A stretch of 35,928 bases of DNA, from contig CAZSAT010000075.1 in the NCBI GenBank assembly GCA_964604675.1, positions 1-35,928 on the forward strand, in the 5' to 3' direction. The DNA is from CAZSAT01 sp964604675. Lineage in GTDB: Bacteria; Myxococcota_A; UBA796; CAJQPC01. The position numbers and the translations under genes are program-made. The notes under the pieces are model-generated. The model saw only the letters and a list, made by a program, of their open reading frames with translations. It was not told the origin of the DNA and ran no database searches. This document shows positions 7,529 through 14,297 of this stretch, in pieces; positions within the stretch are counted from its first letter, which is position 1; each line of letters begins with the position of its first letter.

Positions 7529-10500
7529 AGGTCGGCGCGTTCCAGCTGACCGCACCGATCGGTCGGGGTGGCATGGGGGAGGTCTGGGACGGCGTGCACG
7601 CTGCGACGGGACTGCCGGTCGCCGTGAAGGTGCTGCGATCCGGCCGCGCCGCCGACGACACGTGGCAGGCGGCCTTCCGCACGGAGGTTCGGGCCGTCGC
7701 AGGGCTCGATCACCCCAACGTGGTCGCGGTGTACGACCATGGAGCGTGCGGTGGCGAGGCGGCCGCCGCGCTGGACGTGCCGGCCGGCAGTCCCTGGCTG
7801 GCCATGGAGCTGCTGCCGGGCCGACCCCTGTCCGCCGTGCGAGGTCGCCTCGGAGGTCATGGGCTCTGCCGCATGCTGCTCCAGGTGTGCGACGCCCTGG
7901 CGCACTGCCACGCACGGGGCGTGCTCCACCGTGACCTCAAGCCTGGCAACGTGATGTTGGGGGAGCGGGCCGTCGTGGTCGATCTGGGGCTCGCATGGTC
8001 GCTGTCCGAGCCCCCCGAGCAACGCGGCGAGGTCATCGGCACGGCCGCCTACATGAGCCCCGAGCAGCTCCTGGGGGACGAGCGTTCCTTCGGACCATGG
8101 ACCGACCTGTACGCGCTCGGCGCGCTCGCGTGGTCGATGTGCACGGGCACGCCCCCCTTTGGGCTGCGGGCGCCGTTCGCAACCCTGCGGCGGGGTCACC
8201 TCAGCCTGCCGCCGCCGTCGCTCGCTGCCGTGGTGGACGTGCCGGAGGGGCTCGAGGCCTGGCTCCGCTGGCTCCTGGAGAAGGACCCCCGTGCCCGCCC
8301 GCAGACGGCGGCCGACGCTGCGTGGGCGCTGCGCGAGCTCAGCGAGGAGGATTCCCCGGGGCACACGCTGGGGTGGGAGGCGAGCAGCAGGGGGGGACCG
8401 CGGGTGCTGCCGTCGTGGCGCACCCAGGCCGGGCGCCGGCCACGTCTGGACGACGCCGGCCTCGGTCTGTATGGGCTGCGGCGACCCCGGCTCGTGGGGC
8501 GCGACGCCGAGATGGAGCGGCTGTGGTCCATGCTCGAAGGGCTCGACGGTCCGCGCTTTGCGCTGCTGCAGGGCCCCGCAGGCTGTGGGAAGACCGCGCT
8601 CGCCCGCTGGCTCGCATGGCGGGCCGCCGAGGTGGGGGCCGTGGACGTCTTGCGGGTCGAGCACGGCACCGGACGGAACGATGGCGTCGTGCCGGCCCTT
8701 CGGCGGTGGCTGCGCTGCGAGGGCCTGGGCCGCGAGGCCGTCACGGCGCGTCTCCGGGCGCGGGGCCTTCCCATCGTGGATGCTGTCGAGGCCACCGAGC
8801 TGCTGGTGCCGCACGAGCTGGCCTGGGGCGTCCCGCGCTCGGTCGGGGAACGCCACGCCACCGTGCGGCGGCTGTTGGAGCGGGAGCGCCCAGTGCTCCT
8901 CTGGCTCGAAGACGTGCACGGTGCCACCGAGACCCTGGACCTGGTCGACCACCTGCTGCGACATCGCGGGCCGACGCTGATCGTGGCCACCTCGCGCGAG
9001 GTGCCCGCAGACCGGCTGGAGGCCGGGCTGCTGGCCCGCGTCCTGAGCTCCGACCGAGCGCAGCGGCTGGAGGTCGGCCGGCTCGAGCCAGGACACCGGG
9101 CCGCGCTGGTCCGCGAGCTGCTCGCGCTGTCGCCGTCGCTCGTGCGCGAGGTCGTCGAGCGCACCGGAGGGCACCCCTTGTTCGCGGTGCACCTCCTCGG
9201 CGACTGGGTGGAGCAGGGCGCGCTGGTGCCGGTCGACGGCGGTCTCGCTCTGGCACCCGGCACGCCGATCCATGGCGATCTGCACGCGGTCTGGCGGTCC
9301 CGCGTCGACCGGCTGCTCGCGTCCCGAGGCGACAAGGAGCGGTGGGCGCTCGAGCTCGCCGCGGTCCTCGGGCACGAGGTCGACCGGGGTGAGTGGCGTG
9401 TCGCGGCTCGGCTGGCTGGCGCGTGGCCGTCACCGATGTTGGTCGAGGCGCTGCTGGATGCTGGCCTGGCGGAGTCTTCCCGGCCCACCCACCGATGGGC
9501 GTTCGTGCACGGCATGCTGCGGGAGGCGGTGCTGGCGATGGCCGCGCCACGCGTGGTCCGCTTGCACCGCGCCTGCGCCGGGATGTTGCGAGAGCGAGGG
9601 GGTGGTGAGCTGCGCCTCGCACGCCACCTGGTCGCGGTCGGTGAGCTGCAGGAAGCCGTCGCGCCCTACTCCACCGGCGCCTGGACGTGTGTGCAGGACA
9701 GCGAATACCTGCAGGCCGACAAGGCCTTGGGAGAGCTCGAGAGGGTGCTGGAGCGGCTCGGCTCCGATCCCGAGCAGCTCTGCATCACCTGGCTCATGCG
9801 AGCCCGGGTGTCACGGCGCCTGGGTGACATCGATGGCTGGACCGGCTTCACCGAGCGTGCGGCACGGAGTGCGCGCGACCACGGCTTCGGCGAGCCCTTG
9901 TGCCAGGCCCTGCGCGAACGGGCGCGGCACGCCCTGCACCGGGGCTCCCTGGCCGACGCCGAGCGCGACCTTTGCGAAGCCCTCGAGCACACGAACGACG
10001 CCGACGCATCCGCCTGGGTGCGACGCGACCTGGGCTTGCTGCGCTACCAGCAGGGGCGCTCGGCGGACGACGTGCTCCAAGCCGCGCTCAGGCACTTCGT
10101 GGCTTCGTCCGAGCGCTTCGGCGCGGCGAACTGCCTCCAGGCGCTGGGACGCGCTGAGCAGGCGCGCACGGCCTTCACGGAGAGCCTGGAGCTTCAGGAG
10201 CCGGCGCATTCCTGGATGGGGCTCGGCGAGCTCGCCTGGGCGGCGGGCGATCCGGACGAGGCCGAGGGCTGCTTTCGCCGGGCCGTGGAGCGCTTCGTGG
10301 CGATCGAAGCCGACGGGGAAGTGCTCGCTCGCTTCGCCCTGGCGCGGTTGTTGGCCGCCACCGGACGCGGCGACGAAGCGGAGCACCTCTTTGCGCAGCT
10401 GGAGGCGCCGTTCCGCACGCAGGGACGCACGGGGCTGAGCGGGGCCTTGAGCATCGAGCGTGCTCGCGAACATGCCCGCACCGGGGCATGGACGCGTGTC

Positions 10501-10653
10501 GCGAGCGACCTGGACCGTGCTGTGCCCGACCTCGCAGGCGGCTACCGCGACCGCTGGCTCGACGATGCGCTCGACGAGCTTGCCCGGCTGGCCGAGGCGG
10601 CCGGTCGGACCGAGCTCCTCTCAGAGCTGGGGAGCATCAGACGAGCTGGCTGA
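7525..10653 (+). CDS. Ser/Thr protein kinase with AAA-type ATPase and TPR-like C-terminus
   Basis: This 1042-residue multidomain signalling protein has three parts. Residues 5-272 are a Hanks-type kinase: glycine loop GRGGMGEV (13-20), Lys35, Glu54, HRDLKPGN (135-142), a DLG in place of DFG at 153-155, and SPE. A linker leads to an AAA-type/STAND-like ATPase with Walker A GPAGCGKT (350-357) and a Walker B-like VLLWLEDVHG near 455. The C-terminal third is a helical array rich in Ala, Leu and Glu that looks like TPR or MalT-type repeats. The architecture resembles PknK-like kinases common in myxobacteria. No membrane segment is seen, so it should be cytoplasmic. GTG 7525 overlaps the preceding stop, and the gene ends overlapping the convergent TerB-like gene by 17 bp. 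Confidence 0.93.
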   Translation: MKVGAFQLTAPIGRGGMGEVWDGVHAATGLPVAVKVLRSGRAADDTWQAAFRTEVRAVAGLDHPNVVAVYDHGACGGEAAAALDVPAGSPWLAMELLPGRPLSAVRGRLGGHGLCRMLLQVCDALAHCHARGVLHRDLKPGNVMLGERAVVVDLGLAWSLSEPPEQRGEVIGTAAYMSPEQLLGDERSFGPWTDLYALGALAWSMCTGTPPFGLRAPFATLRRGHLSLPPPSLAAVVDVPEGLEAWLRWLLEKDPRARPQTAADAAWALRELSEEDSPGHTLGWEASSRGGPRVLPSWRTQAGRRPRLDDAGLGLYGLRRPRLVGRDAEMERLWSMLEGLDGPRFALLQGPAGCGKTALARWLAWRAAEVGAVDVLRVEHGTGRNDGVVPALRRWLRCEGLGREAVTARLRARGLPIVDAVEATELLVPHELAWGVPRSVGERHATVRRLLERERPVLLWLEDVHGATETLDLVDHLLRHRGPTLIVATSREVPADRLEAGLLARVLSSDRAQRLEVGRLEPGHRAALVRELLALSPSLVREVVERTGGHPLFAVHLLGDWVEQGALVPVDGGLALAPGTPIHGDLHAVWRSRVDRLLASRGDKERWALELAAVLGHEVDRGEWRVAARLAGAWPSPMLVEALLDAGLAESSRPTHRWAFVHGMLREAVLAMAAPRVVRLHRACAGMLRERGGGELRLARHLVAVGELQEAVAPYSTGAWTCVQDSEYLQADKALGELERVLERLGSDPEQLCITWLMRARVSRRLGDIDGWTGFTERAARSARDHGFGEPLCQALRERARHALHRGSLADAERDLCEALEHTNDADASAWVRRDLGLLRYQQGRSADDVLQAALRHFVASSERFGAANCLQALGRAEQARTAFTESLELQEPAHSWMGLGELAWAAGDPDEAEGCFRRAVERFVAIEADGEVLARFALARLLAATGRGDEAEHLFAQLEAPFRTQGRTGLSGALSIERAREHARTGAWTRVASDLDRAVPDLAGGYRDRWLDDALDELARLAEAAGRTELLSELGSIRRAG

Positions 10654-10960
10654 AGAGCAGGTAGGTCTCGGCCTCGCGCTCGTCGATCTCGCCATCGACC
10701 TTCACGACCGAGCCTGCCATCTCCAGGAACACGCGGCGGTGCTCGGGCGGCACGTCGGTGGGATCGATGAGCTCGGCGGGCGGGGGGCTCTTCAGGTAGC
10801 CCTCGATCTCCTCGCGGCCTTCCTCGTCGAGGTCGAGTTCCTGGACGAGGCGCGCGATGAAGGCCCGCTCTTCGGGTGCGACCTCCAGATCTGCCCAGGC
10901 GAAGGTGCAGACGAAGCGGGCGAGGCGCAGGCGCTCCTCGTGACTCAGATCGGTAAGCAT
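10637..10960 (-). CDS. TerB-like small helical protein
   Basis: This 107-residue acidic helical protein has the TerB/DUF533-like layout. A first helix pair is followed by ADLEVAPEERAFIARLVQELDL and, in the second half, AGSVVKVDGEIDEREAETYLLF. The paired D-x-E and DG-x-I-x-x-x-E acidic clusters are those used by TerB-domain proteins. Such proteins act in tellurite-resistance-linked or other stress systems, possibly binding metal, and many stand alone with no known role. ATG 10960 has GGAGG four bases upstream. It is divergent from the VCBS/ASPIC gene with only 33 bp between starts. Its 3' end overlaps the kinase gene on the other strand. Confidence 0.75.
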   Translation of the reverse strand: MLTDLSHEERLRLARFVCTFAWADLEVAPEERAFIARLVQELDLDEEGREEIEGYLKSPPPAELIDPTDVPPEHRRVFLEMAGSVVKVDGEIDEREAETYLLFSQLV

Positions 10961-10981
10961 GGGACCTCCGGGCGAGCGGAC

Positions 10982-10987
10982 TATCCT
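10982..10987 (+). promoter_or_regulatory. Possible -10 box, leaderless start of VCBS/ASPIC gene
   Basis: TATCCT ends exactly 6 bp before ATG 10994, so transcription would begin at the start codon. No Shine-Dalgarno sequence precedes this ATG. No good -35 hexamer is visible; the site lies inside the 33-bp divergent region. Confidence 0.35.
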
Positions 10988-10993
10988 GTCGCC

Positions 10994-12595
10994 ATGACCT
11001 GGGCCCTCGCGCTTCTGTGCTGCACGGCGACATCGGATGACTCGCACGCGTCGGCCAACGACTCGGTCCGAGCTTCCGACTCGGGGGTCGACACCGGCAA
11101 CGCCCCCACACTTCGGGTGACAGCGTCGGATCCGGTGATCTGCGATGCACCTTCGGACCGGGAGGAGCTCGGTCCGTACCGGGCGCAAGCCTTCGAGGGC
11201 TGGAAGCAGGCCGTCGGGGACGCGGCGTTGGCCGGACGCGGGGTCGCCGTGCAGGACTTCGACGGCGACGGGAAGCTCGATCTGCTCGTCGCGGACGTCC
11301 TGTCGCTGGTGCTCCTCCGAGGCGACGGCGAGGGCGACTTCGCCGCCGAGGCGGTGGAGGCGGGCACGTCGACGGTCGGGCTCGCCGCAGCGGACGTCGA
11401 CGACGACGGTTGGGTCGACGTGGTGTTGGCGCGCCGTGGGGCTGGCGATCGTCTGATGCGGGGTGGTGCGAAGGGGTTCGAGGTCGACGACGCGAGCGGT
11501 CTGAGCGGGGAGGCCTGGGGTTCGGTCCACGCGAGCTGGGCCGACGTGGACGGCGATGGCGACCTGGACCTGGCCATCGCCGGCCACAGCGCGCGCTCGT
11601 TCGACGCCGAGGACCCCGAGCCCGGCGACCCGAGCCAGCTCTACCTGAACGACGAAGGGACGCTGCGGCCGGTCGACCTTCCCCAGGAGCTGAACGACGG
11701 CTACAGCTTCGTGTTCGCGCTGCAGGATCTCGACGGTGCGCAGGGGCCGGAGCTCTACCTCGTGAACGATCACGGCTCGCAGGTGATCGGCAACCGCGGC
11801 TTTCGCTGGGACGGGGGGGCGATGACCCCGATGCTCGGCGTCGGGCTCGATCTGCCGATCGAGGGCATGGGTCTGGGCGTAGGCGATGTGAACGGCGACG
11901 GTGTGCCAGACCTGCTGATGAGCTCCTGGGGGGAGCTCGCCCTGCTGGAGAGCGACGGCGTCGGAGGCTGGTACGACGCTGCGCTCTCTCGCGGCCTCGA
12001 GCTGCCGGAAGCCTCTCCTGCGGCCTGGGGCACCGAGCTCGCGGATCTCGACAACGACGGCGACCTCGACGCGGTGATCGCGGCCGGCTGGTTCCGGGCG
12101 TTGAGCGATCACGCCCCCAACCCGGAAGAGCAGCCCGACATGATCTGGGAGAACCTCGGCGGAAGCTTCACGGAGGCCGGCGCGAGCTGGGGCTGGGATG
12201 ACCGCGGATTGGGTCGTGGTGTGGTGGTCGCCGACCTGAACGCCGACGGCTGGCTGGATCTGGTGCGAGCGCCTCTCGGGGGGCCCGTAGGCGTGCACCT
12301 GGCACGATGTGGCGCCGCCCACTGGCTCACGGTGAGCCTCGAGCAGCCCGCGCCGAACCGTCAGGGGATCGGGGCGCGGATCGAGCTGGATCTCGCCGGC
12401 AGCACCCTGGTGCGCTGGCTCTCGGCGGGAGGGACGTCGCTGCACGTGAGCGGCCCGCCCGTCGCGCACTTCGGCCTCGGTGCGGACTCCGACGTGGAGG
12501 CCCTTCGTGTGGTCTGGCCCGACGGAATCGTGGACGAGGTGGCGGTTCCCGGCGCAGACAGGCATATGGTGGTGCAACGCTCGGAGGTGCGATGA
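10994..12595 (+). CDS. VCBS/FG-GAP propeller lipoprotein with ASPIC/UnbV C-terminus
   Basis: The 533-residue product starts with a short hydrophobic signal ending in Cys-Cys (9-10) and a Ser/Asp-rich linker. It then carries at least six D-x-D/N-x-DG calcium-loop repeats: DFDGDG, DVDDDG, DVDGDG, DVNGDG, DLDNDG and DLNADG. These mark a seven-bladed integrin-like propeller. The last 110 residues (NRQGIGARIEL, GPPVAHFGLG, VVWPDG) are an ASPIC/UnbV domain. The protein is expected on the outer membrane or cell surface. The frame is open far upstream, but ATG 10994 is chosen because it gives the signal sequence. It ends in an ATGA overlap with the selenoprotein gene, so the two are translated together. 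Confidence 0.88.
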   Translation: MTWALALLCCTATSDDSHASANDSVRASDSGVDTGNAPTLRVTASDPVICDAPSDREELGPYRAQAFEGWKQAVGDAALAGRGVAVQDFDGDGKLDLLVADVLSLVLLRGDGEGDFAAEAVEAGTSTVGLAAADVDDDGWVDVVLARRGAGDRLMRGGAKGFEVDDASGLSGEAWGSVHASWADVDGDGDLDLAIAGHSARSFDAEDPEPGDPSQLYLNDEGTLRPVDLPQELNDGYSFVFALQDLDGAQGPELYLVNDHGSQVIGNRGFRWDGGAMTPMLGVGLDLPIEGMGLGVGDVNGDGVPDLLMSSWGELALLESDGVGGWYDAALSRGLELPEASPAAWGTELADLDNDGDLDAVIAAGWFRALSDHAPNPEEQPDMIWENLGGSFTEAGASWGWDDRGLGRGVVVADLNADGWLDLVRAPLGGPVGVHLARCGAAHWLTVSLEQPAPNRQGIGARIELDLAGSTLVRWLSAGGTSLHVSGPPVAHFGLGADSDVEALRVVWPDGIVDEVAVPGADRHMVVQRSEVR

Positions 12596-13209
12596 TCTGG
12601 TGGCTGGTGGCATGCAGCGGGACCCCGGAACCGCACCTCTCCGACTCCGCGGCGCAGACGGGGGACTCGGGTGCGCCTGTCGACAGCGCGTCGGACCCAG
12701 ACGCCGGCGTCGACACCGGCCCGCTCGACACCGCGTCGCTCGAGGGCACGTGGGTCGAGGGGGGTGGTGGACCGCCGCTCTTCTCGGTGCAGAACCACCT
12801 CGACCAGACCCGCACCGCCGACGACCTGAGCGGGATGATCACGGTCATGTGGTTCTTCCCGGCCGCCTCGACCTATGGCTGAACGATCGAGGGTTGCGGG
12901 TACCGCGACCTCTACGACGACTTCACCGATCTGAACGCGCGCATCGTCGGGGTCTCCTTCGACTCCGTCCAGTCCAACGCCGAGTTCGCGGACGCCGAGG
13001 GCTTCCCCTACGAGCTCTGGAGCGATCTCGGGCGCGAGCTCGCGGTCCACTACGGCGCCGCCAGCTCCACGTCCCAGTCGACGGCGGATCGGGTCACGGT
13101 CGTGCTGGACGAGGAGGGCACCTGGATCCTGACCTACGACGTGGGCTGGGAGTTCGGCACGCACCCCAGCGTCGTGCTCGACGACCTGAAGGCGATCTAC
13201 GGCGGGTGA
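12592..13209 (+). CDS. Peroxiredoxin-like lipoprotein with selenocysteine (in-frame TGA at 12880)
   Basis: Read through one TGA, this is a 205-residue protein. It begins with a short lipoprotein signal (MIWWLVAC, Cys8) and an Asp/Ser/Thr linker to about residue 50. The AhpC/TSA BCP (PrxQ)-type thioredoxin fold then follows. The active site WFFPAASTYG-U97-TIEGCGYRD keeps the P-x-x-x-T-x-x-C motif with U replacing the peroxidatic Cys. It also keeps the resolving-type Cys102 five residues later, as in BCP, and the conserved Arg167 (DRVTVVLD). The frame stays open and family-like for 108 codons after the TGA. An 8-bp hairpin follows directly. A thiol/selenol peroxidase facing the periplasm is the likely role. 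ATG 12592 has GGAGG four bases upstream and an ATGA overlap with the previous gene. A nonsense mutation of a Cys codon is the alternative. Confidence 0.85.
12880..12910 (+). promoter_or_regulatory. Candidate bacterial SECIS: TGA plus hairpin
   Basis: Nine bases after the TGA (12880-12882), GGTTGCGG (12892-12899) pairs with CCGCGACC (12903-12910) as eight consecutive pairs including one G-U. The apical loop is GTA. The loop lies 18-20 bases after the TGA and begins with G-U, as bacterial SECIS elements bound by SelB usually do. The loop is short if the last pair is formed; opening the top G-C pair gives a five-base loop. Confidence 0.65.
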
Positions 13210-13256
13210 CGCGCGTCCCGGCGTTCGTCCCGCGATCACGACACACAGATGTTTCC

Positions 13257-13284
13257 TTGCGCCCGCGAGGGCGCACGCTAAGGT
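13257..13284 (+). promoter_or_regulatory. Candidate sigma70-type promoter before small ORFs
   Basis: TTGCGC (13257-13262), a 16-bp spacer and TAAGGT (13279-13284) lie 28 bp before the ATG of a 23-codon ORF that has a strong AGGAGG. The surrounding 100 bp contain no longer gene. Read by eye only. Confidence 0.4.
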
Positions 13285-13311
13285 GTGGTTGAACCCAGCC
13301 AGGAGGTCGAG

Positions 13312-13383
13312 ATGATCCTGCAGCTCCGTGACGCAATGACGGGCGTGGTCGACCTTCCGTGCACGAAGGTGAATCAGCGCTGA
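13312..13383 (+). CDS. Possible 23-residue peptide or leader ORF
   Basis: A short ORF (MILQLRDAMTGVV...NQR) starts at ATG 13312 with a perfect AGGAGG five bases upstream and a promoter-like pair before it. It ends in TGATGA, whose second ATG opens a six-codon frame. It could be a real small protein, a leader peptide for the 58-residue gene at 13580, or chance. The ribosome binding site is better than that of most large genes here, which is the main argument for it. Confidence 0.4.
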   Translation: MILQLRDAMTGVVDLPCTKVNQR

Positions 13384-13579
13384 TGAGCCTGCCGCGCGTC
13401 TGAACGGGCGCCTGGTCGACTCTTCCGCCTCCGCCACGCCCCTCGGGGTGACGCGCTTGCGCGTCCCGGTGCGTCGCGTCGGTCCGCTGCCGGTCCGTCC
13501 GCGCTCTCTGTGCCCGCGGCACATCACTGTGTCGTGTGTGGGTTTCTCTGTGTCCAGTTTCTACCCAAGAGGAGATGTC
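13384..13579. other. 196-bp intergenic stretch with a 7-bp palindrome
   Basis: No gene is supported here. GACGCGC and GCGCGTC (13450-13465) are perfectly complementary around a two-base TT, but no T-run follows, so it is not a classic terminator. A T/G-rich tract (about 13530-13565) precedes the Shine-Dalgarno AGAGGAG of the next gene. Cysteine pairs encoded from GTG 13510 in another frame are probably accidental. Confidence 0.45.
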
Positions 13580-13756
13580 ATGTCTGCCATCGAATACGCC
13601 GAGCTCGCCGCCGCTGCCCCCTCGTGGGCTGCTGGCTCCCGTCCCGCCGCCGCATCCGCCGCCGAGCGCCCTTCCTGGGCCGAGCGGTTGGCGCGCTGGC
13701 TGGAACGACGAGAGCCCGCCAGGTCAGCGAGCTTTCGGCTGAGTCGCTCGGCCTGA
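13580..13756 (+). CDS. 58-residue Ala/Arg-rich hypothetical protein
   Basis: ATG 13580 is preceded by AGAGGAG five bases upstream. The product is acidic and alanine-rich at first (MSAIEYAELAAAAPSW), then basic and amphipathic (ERLARWLERREPARSASF). I know no family. It resembles small stress-type or DUF1127-like peptides only in size and its Arg-rich tail. It converges on the Ogt gene with 15 bp between stops. Confidence 0.55.
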   Translation: MSAIEYAELAAAAPSWAAGSRPAAASAAERPSWAERLARWLERREPARSASFRLSRSA

Positions 13757-13771
13757 CCGTGTGGCGGCCGT

Positions 13772-14293
13772 TCACTCGCCGAACAGCGACTGCTGCGGCT
13801 GCTTCAACGCGCGCTCGTGTCGGAGCAGCCACCGCTTGACCTCGAGCCCGAAGGCAAAGCCGCCGAGCCCGCCGTCGGTGCGGACCGCTCGATGGCAGGG
13901 CACCAGGATGGCGATCGGGTTCGCGCCACACGCACCCCCGACTGCGCGGAAGGCCTTCGGGGAACCGAGTCCCTCCGCCAGCTCGGCATAGGTGCGGGTC
14001 TCGCCAGGGGGGATGCCGCGGAGCGCTTCCCACACGCGACGCTGGAAGGGCGTGCCCCCGGCATCCAGCGGGATCGCGTTCAAGGCGTCGAGGTCGCCCG
14101 CAAACCAAGCTGCGAGACGCTCTCGGGTGTGCCATGGGTCGATGCCCATGCGCGGCTCCGCCGCGCCGAAGCGAAGCACCTGGGGCGAGACACGGCGCTC
14201 GTCGTGGTCCAGCTCCAGCCCGCAGAGGCCGTCGTCGGTCCAGTGGAGCTGGAGGGGTCCGAGGGGCGAGTCCAGGGTGGCCGCAGCGTACAT
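13772..14293 (-). CDS. ogt: Methylated-DNA-protein-cysteine S-methyltransferase
   Basis: This 173-residue protein transfers the methyl group from O6-methylguanine to its own cysteine, a one-use repair reaction. It has the active site PCHR (132-135) with Cys133, the helix-turn-helix DNA-binding stretch TPFQRRVWEALRGIPPGETRTYAELA (81-106), the Asn-containing AVGGACGANP, and the G-x-G-G-FA-x-G loop after the active site. The N-terminal domain (MYAAATLDSPLGPLQL) is complete. The frame is open further upstream, but ATG 14293 gives the normal family start, 4 bp after the stop of the MopE/lectin gene. The two genes are therefore cotranscribed. No AdaA-type regulatory cysteines are present, so it is Ogt-like rather than Ada. 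Confidence 0.93.
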   Translation of the reverse strand: MYAAATLDSPLGPLQLHWTDDGLCGLELDHDERRVSPQVLRFGAAEPRMGIDPWHTRERLAAWFAGDLDALNAIPLDAGGTPFQRRVWEALRGIPPGETRTYAELAEGLGSPKAFRAVGGACGANPIAILVPCHRAVRTDGGLGGFAFGLEVKRWLLRHERALKQPQQSLFGE

Positions 14294-14297
14294 CGCC

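Noticed and set aside
12307..12882. Reading the peroxiredoxin gene as truncated at TGA 12882, with a separate downstream gene
   Set aside because: The motif crosses the TGA and the downstream part has no start. A hairpin in SECIS position makes selenocysteine the better reading, though a nonsense mutation is not excluded.
13510..13839. Cys-rich zinc-ribbon-like ORF from GTG 13510
   Set aside because: No ribosome site, overlaps the better 58-codon ORF and the Ogt gene, and Cys codons fall in a TGT-rich tract.
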